Shown here: in pieces, positions 9,001 through 16,111 of the stretch
Layout: every line of letters starts with the position of its first letter
Numbering within the stretch: position 1 is the first letter of the stretch
NCBI GenBank assembly: GCA_009377375.1
Contig: WHUE01000037.1
Coordinates: 1-39,073, forward strand
Length of the DNA: 39,073 bases
DNA from: Alphaproteobacteria bacterium
GTDB taxonomy: Bacteria > Pseudomonadota > Alphaproteobacteria > MPNO01 > UBA2964
Direction of reading: 5' to 3'
Translations under genes and position numbers: made by a program
The notes under the pieces: generated by a model
The model's database searches: none
Told to the model about the DNA's origin: nothing
The model's input: only the letters and a program-made list of their open reading frames with translations

Positions 9001-9198
9001 CCTCACCCCGGCCTCGCGCGCCGCCAGATGGCCGCGCACGACACCCGCCAGCGTGTTGCGGTCGGTGATCGCCAGCGCCGCCAGCCCCAGCTCGCCCGCG
9101 CGGAATACCAGCTCCTCCGGATGCGACGCGCCCCGCAGGAAACTGAAATTCGTCGTCGTCTGCAGCTCGGCGTAAGGGGGCGGGGCGGGGACGGTCAT
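6019..9198 (-). CDS. dnaE2: Error-prone DNA polymerase DnaE2 (ImuC)
   Basis: A 1059-residue C-family polymerase, the translesion replicase of the mutasome. The N-terminal PHP domain (about 8-240) begins with YAELQTTTNFSFLRGASH, the DnaE2 signature. The palm holds the catalytic aspartates in PDIDVDF (about residue 380) and in LKIDVLGLG (about 530). Helix-hairpin-helix and C-terminal OB-fold segments follow (about 950-1000). The length is typical for DnaE2 and shorter than the replicative DnaE1. It starts 21 bases after the imuB stop with no clear ribosome-binding site, which suggests coupled translation. It needs ImuB and ImuA to work on damaged DNA. The operon promoter before imuA carries a LexA box, so induction by DNA damage is expected. 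Confidence 0.96.
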   Translation of the reverse strand: MTVPAPPPYAELQTTTNFSFLRGASHPEELVFRAGELGLAALAITDRNTLAGVVRGHLAAREAGVRLVVGARLDFTDAPSLLCLPTDRAAYGRLSKLITLGRRRAPKGECHIALGDFLDHREGQIAVALGPRRARLDAAHAEHLKRLSHALPGRCFTGAQNLMNGGDARRIAALAGMADAAGAPLVATNDVHYHSPHRRDAQDALAAVRHGCTVAEAGFRLFPNAERRLKDAGEMARLFPRHPDALARTVEIAEACRFSLDELKYEYPDEAPPGTGAQEALERLARAGARERYPGGVPAKVAAMLDHELGLIAELLYAPYFLTVHDIVRFARDKGILCQGRGSAANSTVCYCLGVTEVDPMEMDLLFERFVSTERNEPPDIDVDFEHERREEVIQHIYAKYGRDRAGLAATVIHYRARSALRETAKAMGLSRDVEDALAATVSGLRPGAVNDAHIREAGLDPDEMALGHALRLAREITGFPRHLSQHVGGFVITRGPLDELAPVANAAMADRTTVEWDKDDLDALGILKIDVLGLGMLTCIRKAFDLVRRHHGRDLTLAAVPQGDEAVYDMLCRADSVGVFQVESRAQMTMLPRLKPRCLYDLVIEVAIVRPGPIQGDMVHPYLRRREGKEEVNYPSPELREVLGRTLGVPLFQEQAMKIAIVAAGFTPGEADRLRRAMATFRRVGTIQTFREKMIEGMVARNYDRDFAERCFKQIEGFGEYGFPESHAASFALLVYVSAWLKCHYPAAFACALLNSQPMGFYAPAQIVSDARAHGVETRPVDVNHSDWHHTMEDGAEDDAPALRLGLRRIKGFREKDADALVAARDAGNARPFSDAEDLWRRAALDTVALERLARADTFGSVGMGRRDALWAVRALGAPLLPLFAAAGEGVREASVALPAMTPGEEVSFDYATLHLSLKAHPVSLLRDGLAAERIAPACRLGDLPVGRQVSVAGIVLCRQRPGTASGVIFVTLEDETGIANVILWPRVADRFRRAALGARMMRVDGELQREGLVIHVVARRITDLSDRLYALAGDSLMPEPRRGPARPRPGYRSRDFH

Positions 9199-9219
9199 GG
9201 AGGAGGGCGCGTTTTGCTA

Positions 9220-10764
9220 TCACCCGTACAGCCCGTGCAGGTACCAGCGCACGGTCTGCGGGCCGGTTTCGCGGTAGAGCCAGTAGCGGCGGCCTTCCGT
9301 GTCCTCGACTCGATAATAGTCGCGGGTCCGCGCGGCGGCGGGATTGCGCCACCATTCGGGGGCGATGCGTTCCGGCCCCTCCGCGGTCCGGATGCGGTGC
9401 TCGACGCGGCGCCAGCGGAACAGCACCGGGGCGTCCCCGGTCGCCGCCACCGCTTCGACCGGCTCGGGCGGGCGGAACAGCCGTATCGGGCGTGGTGGCA
9501 GCGCGTCTTCCTCGTCGGGTCCGGCGGGGGAGGGGGCGGCCCCGTCGCCGCAAGGGACGAGCTCGGCCGCGCGTTCGGGCAGGTGGCTCGCGCGCCGCGC
9601 GACCCGCCGCACGCTGGCCGGGCCCAGCCGGTTGCCCAGCCGGTCGGCCAGACAGGCGAGCGCGTCCTCGGCGGCGGCATGATCGGCCCGCTCCAGCGCG
9701 ATCTGCGCCGCGCCCATCGCCTCGGTCGTCTCCGCGGCCAGCGTCATGGCCTCGATGCCGAACTCTGCCGTGACGGTCTCCAGCCTGTCGGCGAACAGCC
9801 AGGCGAGATGGAAGGTATCGCGCGTCGGCTGCGCCGTGCCGATGGCGAGGCGCGCCAGCGTGCCGTCCGGGCGATAGAGCGCGAGCGCCAGCCGCCGCGC
9901 CCCCAGCGCCGCCGTTTCCAGCCCGGCGCAGAGCTCGCACAAAAGCTCGTCCAGCGCCGCGGCGATGTCCTCCAGCCGCCCGATCGGCTCGGTAAAGGCG
10001 CGGCGAACGGTATGCGGGGCGACGCTGCGGACGGGCGAGATCGGCTCGGCGCGGCGGCCCAGCGCGGCGTCCAGCCGCTCGGCGATGCGCATGCCGAAGC
10101 GCCGGGCGAGCGGCGCGCGCGGCGCGGCCATCAGATCGCCCACGCGGCGCAGCCCCAGCCCGTGCAGCCCCGCGACATCGCCGGCGGGCAGGCGCAGCGC
10201 GGCGACCGGCAGCGGGGCCAGCGCCGATTCGACGCCGCCGGGCGGCACCACGCGGGCGGTCTGCCTGCCCCCGGCATAGCGCGCCACGGCCCAGGCGCAG
10301 CCCGGCGTCTCCGCCATCGCGGCGCGCACGGCGAGGCCCAGCCCGGCCAGCCGCGAAACGATGCCGTCCAGCATCGCCGCCTCGCCGCCGAAGAGATGGG
10401 CGCAGCCCGTCGCATCCAGCCACAGCCCGCCGCCGCCGCCGATGCCGACGGGCTCGACGGACAGGTCGGCGGCGGTCCACGGGCTCCACCGGCCGCACCA
10501 TTCGGCTAGGCGGGCGAGCGCGCGCAGATCCTCCTCGGGCCGCGCCGCGGCCGTGGTCAGGGCGGGCAGCAGCGCGCGCCCGTCCGTCAGCGCCATGCCC
10601 GGGCGCAGCCCCGCCTCTTCCGCCGCTGCATCGACGGCGAACAGAATGCGCCGCGCGCCCTGCTCAAGCGCCAGCGCGAACGGCCCCGGCGACCGCCCCG
10701 CCGGCGCATGCGCCAGCCGGTCGATCGCGAAGCGGGGCAGCCAGAGCGAAATCACCCGTTTCAT
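9220..10764 (-). CDS. imuB: ImuB, Y-family polymerase-like mutasome adaptor
   Basis: A 514-residue protein of the DinB/UmuC-like superfamily. The opening RVISLWLPRFAIDRL replaces the metal-binding IDxDxF strand of active Y-family polymerases, as is usual for ImuB. The palm-fingers part (1-230) contains the LDATGCAHLFGGE segment. The C-terminal part has a candidate clamp-binding stretch (PIRLFRPPEP, about 420-430) and ends in the conserved RWYLHGLYG. ImuB is known as the hub that joins ImuA, DnaE2 and the beta clamp and is not itself catalytic. Its start lies 101 bases inside the end of imuA, a long overlap. A Gly run (about 108-112) before LWLDATG looks like a small local insertion. Confidence 0.95.
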   Translation of the reverse strand: MKRVISLWLPRFAIDRLAHAPAGRSPGPFALALEQGARRILFAVDAAAEEAGLRPGMALTDGRALLPALTTAAARPEEDLRALARLAEWCGRWSPWTAADLSVEPVGIGGGGGLWLDATGCAHLFGGEAAMLDGIVSRLAGLGLAVRAAMAETPGCAWAVARYAGGRQTARVVPPGGVESALAPLPVAALRLPAGDVAGLHGLGLRRVGDLMAAPRAPLARRFGMRIAERLDAALGRRAEPISPVRSVAPHTVRRAFTEPIGRLEDIAAALDELLCELCAGLETAALGARRLALALYRPDGTLARLAIGTAQPTRDTFHLAWLFADRLETVTAEFGIEAMTLAAETTEAMGAAQIALERADHAAAEDALACLADRLGNRLGPASVRRVARRASHLPERAAELVPCGDGAAPSPAGPDEEDALPPRPIRLFRPPEPVEAVAATGDAPVLFRWRRVEHRIRTAEGPERIAPEWWRNPAAARTRDYYRVEDTEGRRYWLYRETGPQTVRWYLHGLYG

Positions 10765-11470
10765 CGCACCACTCCAGAAACCAGTCGCCGGGCGCCCCGG
10801 CCCGGCAGCGGATCAGCTCGGCCCGCCAGCACGGCGCGCCCGCCTCCCCCAGCGCGGCCTCGAATCCGCGCGGCCGGCTGGGGGCGGCGGCCAGCCGCCA
10901 GCGGGTGACGGCGGCGGAGGTCTTGCCGCCGGCGGCGGCGGGACGCAGCAGCAGCGCGATGACCCCGCCCGCCCCGGCGGCAAGCTGGAGCCGCCGCGTC
11001 CCGGTCAGCCCCGCCTCCGCCGCCTCGCCGATCACGGCGGCCAGGGCGGGGCAGCGCAGCCCTTCCTCCATCGCCCACAGCACCGCCTCGTCGCGCGCGG
11101 CCGACACGGCGATCAGCCTTGCGGGGTCCAGCCCCAGCGCGCGCAGCCCGGGGCCGTACAGCGCGCCGGCCTCCAGCGTGTGCGGGCTGGCGCACCACAG
11201 CACCGCGCCGTCCCGCCGCCGCGCCGCCCGCGCGGCGACGGCGATGGCGAAGGCGCAGGCCGCGCCGGCATCCACGGCGACGATCTCGTGCAGCGCGCCG
11301 AGGACCAGCCCGCCCCCGAGCCGCCGGTCGATCTCCTCCACGCCGAGCGGCAGTGTGCCCCACGCGCCACGCCCGTCGCGCTCTATGGCGCCGATACGCG
11401 CCCGCAACCCCTCCACCAGCCGGGGGGCGGGGGAGCGGTCGGGGACCGGTGGATACGGATCCCGGGGCAT
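10664..11470 (-). CDS. imuA: ImuA, RecA-like mutasome protein
   Basis: A 268-residue protein of the ImuA/SulA-like family, a RecA-fold protein that works with ImuB and DnaE2 in damage-induced mutagenesis. Visible features are the LPLGVEEIDRRLGGGLVLGALHEI opening and the strand GAVLWCASP. A second RecA-like strand and the terminal LEWCDETGDFALAAPLRDRP segment follow. The Walker A loop is degenerate, as is common in the family. The last 34 residues are encoded in the overlap with imuB. They still match the expected ImuA tail, so the overlap appears genuine. It is the first gene of the operon, with a LexA box and a sigma-70-like promoter just upstream. Confidence 0.93.
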   Translation of the reverse strand: MPRDPYPPVPDRSPAPRLVEGLRARIGAIERDGRGAWGTLPLGVEEIDRRLGGGLVLGALHEIVAVDAGAACAFAIAVAARAARRRDGAVLWCASPHTLEAGALYGPGLRALGLDPARLIAVSAARDEAVLWAMEEGLRCPALAAVIGEAAEAGLTGTRRLQLAAGAGGVIALLLRPAAAGGKTSAAVTRWRLAAAPSRPRGFEAALGEAGAPCWRAELIRCRAGAPGDWFLEWCDETGDFALAAPLRDRPAGACAGGAVAGAVRAGA

Positions 11471-11494
11471 TTGGTTCTCGCGGGCTGTATAAAT

Positions 11495-11509
11495 GTTCTC
11501 TTTTTGTTC
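11495..11509 (-). promoter_or_regulatory. LexA box (SOS operator) of imuA-imuB-dnaE2
   Basis: On the minus strand the sequence is GAAC, seven bases, GAAC, the direct-repeat LexA operator characteristic of alphaproteobacteria. It lies 25 bases before the imuA ATG and shares four bases with the predicted -10 hexamer, so bound LexA would block RNA polymerase. The match to consensus is exact and the downstream genes are a known SOS operon. Confidence 0.88.
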
Positions 11510-11534
11510 TATTCAGCCACAGAGGCAGAGTCAA
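11506..11534 (-). promoter_or_regulatory. Sigma-70-like promoter of imuA
   Basis: A -35 hexamer TTGACT (11529-11534), an exact 17-base spacer and a -10 TAGAAC (11506-11511) face imuA. The -10 overlaps the upstream half-site of the LexA box. Confidence 0.6.
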
Positions 11535-11579
11535 GCGTGGCAGCGCGATCGGCAGGCGGGTGGCATCCCGGATAAAGAC

Positions 11580-11592
11580 GTTATAACATAAC
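11580..11592 (+). promoter_or_regulatory. Zur-like operator before the DUF2796 gene
   Basis: GTTAT, three bases, ATAAC is a perfect 5-bp-arm inverted repeat that matches the core of known Zur (zinc uptake regulator) boxes. It stands out as AT-rich in a GC-rich region and lies 38 bases before the start of a His-rich DUF2796 gene. Repression under zinc sufficiency is the expected behaviour. Confidence 0.7.
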
Positions 11593-11629
11593 TCATCGAG
11601 CGCGGCGCGACCGGGACACGGGGGGATAT

Positions 11630-12166
11630 ATGTGGAAACTGGCACTGGTCGGCCTCGCGCTGCTTGCCCCCTGTCCGCTTGCCGCGCAGGAGCCGCAACG
11701 CCATACGGGGCCGCATGAGCACGGGCACGGCGCGATCAATCTGGCGATCGAGGGGAACCGCATGCTGGTCGAGCTTCGCGCGCCCGGCGCCGACATCGTC
11801 GGTTTCGAGCATCCGGCGCGGAGCGGGGAGGAAAAGGCGGCGGTCGCGAAGGCGGAGGCGCTGCTGAGGGCGCCGCTCGGCCTCATCGCCTTGCCGGCGG
11901 AGGCCGGGTGCCGCGTCGAGACGGCGACGGTCGCCGTGACCGGCGGGGCAGAACACGGGCATCGCGAGGCCGGGCACAGCGAGTTCCGGGGCGAATACGT
12001 GTTCGTCTGCGACCGCGCCCCGGCGATCCGCCGCATCGGCTTTCCGTATTTCAGGCTCTTCCCCCGCACGGGCGAGCTGGACGTCACGGTCATCACGGCG
12101 GCCGGGCAACAGGCGTTCGAGGTGTCCCCCGCGGCGCCCGAAATCGTGCTGACGAGGACGCCCTGA
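11630..12166 (+). CDS. His-rich exported DUF2796 (ZrgA-like) zinc protein
   Basis: A 178-residue secreted protein with a signal peptide (about 1-20, ending LAAQ). The mature N-terminus is His-rich (His25, 29, 31, 33), and a second cluster lies at His109, 111 and 116. The spacing HEHGHG is typical of DUF2796 proteins, of which the Vibrio ZrgA zinc-uptake component is the best-studied example. It probably binds zinc in the periplasm and passes it to the ABC transporter encoded next. A GGGGGA ribosome-binding site precedes the ATG closely. The Zur-like palindrome upstream supports zinc control. DUF2796 proteins are short and divergent, so the exact biochemical role is inferred. Confidence 0.85.
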   Translation: MWKLALVGLALLAPCPLAAQEPQRHTGPHEHGHGAINLAIEGNRMLVELRAPGADIVGFEHPARSGEEKAAVAKAEALLRAPLGLIALPAEAGCRVETATVAVTGGAEHGHREAGHSEFRGEYVFVCDRAPAIRRIGFPYFRLFPRTGELDVTVITAAGQQAFEVSPAAPEIVLTRTP

Positions 12167-12183
12167 GCGCGGGGCCGGCCCGG

Positions 12184-12891
12184 ATGGGCGGCGACATCGT
12201 CGCGCTGTCGGGCGTGCGCTTCGTGTGGCCCGGCAGAAGGCGGTTCGCGCTGGCGGTGGATGATTTCGCCGTGCCGCGCGGCCAGCGTCTGCTGCTGACG
12301 GGGCCGTCGGGGGTGGGCAAGTCCACCCTGCTCAGCCTGCTCGCGGGCGTCGTCAGCCCCGAAGCCGGCGAGATAAGGCTAATCGGGACGGACATCGCGC
12401 GGCTTTCCGCACGCGCCCGCGACCGGTTCCGGGCCGAGCATGTCGGCGTGATCTTCCAGATGTTCAACCTGCTGCCCTACGGCACCGTGCTCGACAACGT
12501 GCTGCTGCCGCTCAGCTTCGCGCCGGCGCGGCGCGCCCGGACGGAACAGGCCGGCGGCGCGCGCGAGGAGGCAGGCCGCCTGCTGCGCGCGCTCGGGCTG
12601 GAGGAGGCGCTGTTCGACGGCGTGCAGGCCGCGTCGCTCAGCGTCGGTCAGCAGCAGCGCGTCGCCGCCGCCCGCGCCCTGATCGGCGCGCCGGAGATCG
12701 TGCTGGCGGACGAGCCGACCTCGGCGCTGGACGCCGCCCGCCAGTCGGCGTTCCTCGACCTGCTCTTCGCGCAGGCGTCGGCGGCCGGGGCGACGCTGAT
12801 CATGGTCAGCCATGACGAGCGCCTCGCGCCGCGCTTCGACCGGGTCGCCAACCTGGCGGACGTCGCGCGCGCCGTTGAGGCCGCGCCGTGA
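12184..12891 (+). CDS. ABC transporter ATPase (MacB/LolD-like), zinc-type operon
   Basis: A 235-residue ABC ATPase. Walker A is GPSGVGKST (40-48), the Q loop is in VIFQMFNLLP (about 89-98), the signature is LSVGQ (152-156), and Walker B with the catalytic Glu is EIVLADEP (171-178), followed by a D-loop and the switch His in VSHD. The sequence is of the LolD/MacB/FtsE class, which pairs with FtsX-like permeases. That is what the next gene encodes, overlapping in GTGA. The ATG at 12184 is the first in frame after the upstream gene, but its ribosome-binding site is weak; a CTG just before is an alternative start. By analogy with the Zrg system it should energise zinc-related transport. Confidence 0.92.
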   Translation: MGGDIVALSGVRFVWPGRRRFALAVDDFAVPRGQRLLLTGPSGVGKSTLLSLLAGVVSPEAGEIRLIGTDIARLSARARDRFRAEHVGVIFQMFNLLPYGTVLDNVLLPLSFAPARRARTEQAGGAREEAGRLLRALGLEEALFDGVQAASLSVGQQQRVAAARALIGAPEIVLADEPTSALDAARQSAFLDLLFAQASAAGATLIMVSHDERLAPRFDRVANLADVARAVEAAP

Positions 12892-14150
12892 CCGTGGTGT
12901 TCCGCCTCGCGCTGCGTTCGCTGCTCGGCCGCTGGCTCACCGCGCTGCTGGCCATCGCGGCGATCGCGCTCAGCGTCGCCCTCTATACCGGGGTCGAGAA
13001 GATGCGCGATGCCGCGCGCGACAGCTTCGCAGACACGATTTCCGGCACCGACCTGATCGTCGGCGCGCGCGCCGGCGACGTCCAGCTTCTGCTCTACGCG
13101 GTGTTCCGCATCGGCAACGCCACCAGCAACATCACCTGGCGCAGCTATCAGGAGATCGCGTCGCGGCCGGAGGTGGGCTGGATCGTCCCCGTCTCGCTGG
13201 GCGACAGCCATCGCGGCTTCCGCGTCATGGGCACCACGCCGGCCTATTTCGAGCATTACCGGTACCGCCGCGGCCAGCCCCTCGCCTTCGCTGCGGGCCG
13301 GCCGTTCGACGACCTGTTCGACGCGGTCGTCGGAGCCGATGTCGCGGCCGCGCTGGGCTACGGGGTCGGCGACCGGATCGTGGTGGCGCACGGGCTCGGC
13401 GAATTCTCCTTCGCCAGCCACGACGACAAGCCGTTTCGCGTCGCGGGGGTGCTGGAAAAGACCGGGACCCCGGTGGACCGCACGGTTCACGTCAGCCTGG
13501 AGGCCATCGAGGCGATTCATGTCGACTGGCGCGCCGGCACGCGCCTGCGCGGGCAGGAGGTTGGGGCGGAGGCGGTGCGCCGCATGACGCTGACGCCGAA
13601 GGCGGTCACCGCGGCGCTGGTCGGGCTGAAATCGCGCCTCGCCGTCTTCCGGATGCAGCGCTTCGTCAACGAGTACCGGGCGGAGCCCCTGTCGGCGGTG
13701 CTGCCCGGCGTGGCGCTGCAGCAGCTCTGGCAGCTCGTCGGCACCGCCGAAACCGCGCTCAGCGCGGTCTCTCTGATGGTGGTGGGCACGGCGTTGCTCG
13801 GCATGGCGACCATGATCCTGGCCGCGCTGAACTAGCGCCGGCGCGAGATGGCGATCCTGCGCTCCGTCGGCGCGCGCCCGGCGACGATTCTGGGCCTTCT
13901 GGTCGTAGAAGCCGGGACGCTGACCGCGGCGGGGGCGGTTGCCGGATACGTGCTCGCGCATGCGGCGCTGTTCGGCCTGCGCGGTTATGTCGATGCGCGG
14001 TTCGGGCTCTATCTCGCGGTGGATGCGCCGACGCTGCGCGAGGCCGCGACGCTGGCGGTCATCGTGGCGGCGGGCTGCATCGCCGGGCTGCTGCCGGGCT
14101 GGCGCGCCTACCGGATGTCGCTGGCGGACGGGATGACTGTCAGGAACTGA
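12888..14150 (+). pseudogene. FtsX/MacB-like ABC permease split by an in-frame TAG
   Basis: The frame opens with GTG at 12888, overlapping the ATPase stop, and encodes a MacB-type permease: helix 1 (about 17-35), a large extracytoplasmic domain, then helix 2 (about 290-312). At 13833-13835 it meets TAG just after AALN. The same frame continues at once with RRREMAILRSVGARP, the conserved cytoplasmic motif of these permeases, then helices 3 and 4, ending at 14150. Relatives read LNERRREMA, so one GAG-to-TAG change explains the break. The intact product would be about 420 residues; the truncated one is 315 and loses half its membrane helices. TAG serves as a normal stop for other genes here, so recoding is unlikely. 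A sequencing error remains possible. Confidence 0.85.
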
Positions 14151-14164
14151 CGGCCGCGCGGCGG

Positions 14165-14836
14165 CTACTTGCGATAGGGTTCGACCGTCGCGCCCTGCAG
14201 GGCATAGCCGAAGCTGACATTCACCTCGCCGTCGGTCAGGAACAGCGATCTGGAACTGACGCCCTCGGCCGACATCTTTCCCGTCACGTAGACCGGTGTG
14301 AAAATGCCGGCATCGAGCAGCCCCTCCTTGCTGCGGACATGGACGATCTGGTTCGCGGGCGGCGGCGGGACGTGAATGCAGGCCCCGACATAGGGCACCA
14401 GCAGGAACTGCGTCACCTTCGAACCCTCGTATTCCAGGGGCAGGATATAGCCGGGAATCCTGACCACCTTGCCGTCCAGATCCGTCGCGATCATCCGGTC
14501 GACGCGATCCCGCTCTTCCTCCCACGCCCGAACCTCGGCGAGCAGCCCCTCGATGTCCACGCCGGCGCGTTTCAGCTCGGCGGTCCGCTCCTCGGCCTCC
14601 TGCACCAGGTCGCTGTCGTCTCCGAGTCCCGCGCCGGCTGCGGCCTGGCGCACCCTGAAGATGAGTCCGAGATCGTCGCGCTGCGTCTCGGTCAGCCGGT
14701 TCAGGGGGTCGGGCGGGTAGTCCGCGCCCTTCGGGATCAGGTCGTCCCAGGTCAGGGTGGGCGCCGTCTCGGCCGCCGATGCGGGCACGGCCCAGACCGT
14801 CCAGGCGACGAGCAGAATCGATAGCAGGCGGAACAT
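14165..14836 (-). CDS. Exported DUF3299 protein
   Basis: A 223-residue protein with a signal peptide (about 1-21, ending ASA). The C-terminal half is the DUF3299 domain, recognisable by VRIPGYILPLEYEG and FLLVPYVGACIHVPPPPANQIVHV, in which a Cys and a His could bind metal. The middle (about 60-115) is charged and helical. DUF3299 genes often accompany DUF2796/ABC systems such as Vibrio Zrg, which suggests a periplasmic zinc-handling role. Here the gene lies on the opposite strand, convergent with the permease and only 14 bases from its end. GGAGGG stands 5 bases before the ATG. It has its own promoter region and is therefore not in the ABC operon. Confidence 0.85.
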   Translation of the reverse strand: MFRLLSILLVAWTVWAVPASAAETAPTLTWDDLIPKGADYPPDPLNRLTETQRDDLGLIFRVRQAAAGAGLGDDSDLVQEAEERTAELKRAGVDIEGLLAEVRAWEEERDRVDRMIATDLDGKVVRIPGYILPLEYEGSKVTQFLLVPYVGACIHVPPPPANQIVHVRSKEGLLDAGIFTPVYVTGKMSAEGVSSRSLFLTDGEVNVSFGYALQGATVEPYRK

Positions 14837-14853
14837 CTCAACCCTCCGGAATA

Positions 14854-14881
14854 CGGGCCTCCCGCCGCGGCGGGAGACCCG
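14854..14881 (-). terminator. GC-rich hairpin after the metallo-beta-lactamase-fold gene
   Basis: Arms at 14854-14867 and 14868-14881 form a long GC stem with one mismatch and a minimal loop. It lies 31 bases past the stop of the MBL-fold gene and just before the DUF3299 start. The T-run on the minus strand is weak, so termination is likely but not certain. Confidence 0.5.
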
Positions 14882-14911
14882 TCCACCTTAGCACGGACGG
14901 CGGGGCGGCGG

Positions 14912-15883
14912 TTACATGTCGCAGCCCTTGACGCATTTCGCCTCGCCGTCGAATTCCATCGTCCTGCTGCTCAGCGAAGGATGAGCCGGCACGGTCACCA
15001 TCTTCTGGAAGGCCGCCGTCTTCGACTTCGGCAGCACCTTGCCGTCCTTGGTCGCCGCCTCGTTGGCGTGCGAGACGATCACGCTCTTGGGCTTGACCAG
15101 GTCGTTGATCACGAAGGCGGCTTCCTTCGGCCCGGTGGAAAAGATGCCGCCGATGTTCATGACCACGAGGTTGGCGGCCAGCGAGCGGCGGACCACGAGG
15201 TCCTGCTCGGCCGTCACCCCGGTGTCGCCCGACAGGTACGCCGTCAGGCCGTTGCTGAACTTCAGCACGTAGCCGCCGGGCGGGCCGACATAGGCGGTCA
15301 GCCCGTTATCCTTCATCTGCTTGGCGAGATCGCCCTTCAGAAAGGCGGCGCCGATGCCGTTGCTGTGCACGGCGGGCACGCTCCAGATCTGGACTCCGCC
15401 CAGCTTGCGCGTGCCGCCGAAGCGGACCAGAAGCACCTGGCTCTTGTCGCCTCCGGCCGCCGGGATGCGGGCGTTGAACCAGCTGTTCATCTCGCCGCCG
15501 ACGAAGAACTTGGCCTTCTTGGCGATGACGATGTTCTCGGTGTTGGAGCCCGGCGCGTCCTTCACGTCCAGCTTCGGGCTGGCGCAGGTGCCGGCGTTGG
15601 CCTCCTTGCCGTGCTGGTCGCCCAGATGGTCGCCGTGGACATGGCTCAGCAGCACGCCGTCGATCCTGCCGAGGCGCGGGTCGTCCGCGCCGCGCACGGT
15701 GCGGCCGGCGTCGTACAGGATGCGCGTGCCGTCCGGGTCCTCGAAGATCATGGCCCGGTCGTTGCGGCAGAACTCGCCGTCATGGCTGCCCAGCGGCGTG
15801 ACCTTGACCGTCTGCGCCCAGGCTGCGCCGGTGAAGCCGGCGGCGGCAAGAACCGCGGCGGCCAGAACAGATTTCATCCTCAT
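14912..15883 (-). CDS. Exported metallo-beta-lactamase-fold hydrolase
   Basis: A 323-residue protein with a signal peptide (about 1-23, ending AWAQ). The zinc site HVHGDH is at residues 81-86, inside the canonical LLSHVHGDHLGD. The later SGDTG strand supplies the bridging Asp and VSHANE a further His. The architecture is of the MBL-fold/UlaG-like class rather than a classical beta-lactamase, and the substrate is unknown. A C-terminal CVKGC pair may form a disulfide. The start at 15883 has GGAGG 5 bases upstream; the open frame runs further up, but nothing there resembles the family. It stands alone between DUF3299 and the sodium channel. Confidence 0.88.
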   Translation of the reverse strand: MRMKSVLAAAVLAAAGFTGAAWAQTVKVTPLGSHDGEFCRNDRAMIFEDPDGTRILYDAGRTVRGADDPRLGRIDGVLLSHVHGDHLGDQHGKEANAGTCASPKLDVKDAPGSNTENIVIAKKAKFFVGGEMNSWFNARIPAAGGDKSQVLLVRFGGTRKLGGVQIWSVPAVHSNGIGAAFLKGDLAKQMKDNGLTAYVGPPGGYVLKFSNGLTAYLSGDTGVTAEQDLVVRRSLAANLVVMNIGGIFSTGPKEAAFVINDLVKPKSVIVSHANEAATKDGKVLPKSKTAAFQKMVTVPAHPSLSSRTMEFDGEAKCVKGCDM

Positions 15884-16111
15884 CAAGTCCTCCCCAGGAA
15901 AAGTCTCAAACACACCGGAACCCGCCTTTTTGCAGGAACCGGTTGAAAATGCGCGGAGACGGCAAACGATAACGTGGATGTCGCCGCACGCGCCACATTC
16001 ATAAACACCGGCCGGAGCGGAATATTTCATGGTCCCGGCGACAGGCATTGCCAGCGCCCGCGCCCGCGCCTAAATACTGCGCCGGCCGAAGCAGCATCAG
16101 GCGGAGCAGAA

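Noticed and set aside
7750-10509. Long + strand frame opposite dnaE2 and imuB
   Set aside because: It lacks any domain and is an antisense reading of well-recognised genes.
13833-13835. TAG recoding to an amino acid
   Set aside because: Other genes in the window, such as the one ending at 1398, end in TAG in the normal way, so a nonsense change or sequence error is simpler.
15884-16111. Possible RNA gene or operator in the longest gap
   Set aside because: No tRNA-like fold, clear hairpin, palindrome or promoter pair was found in this stretch.
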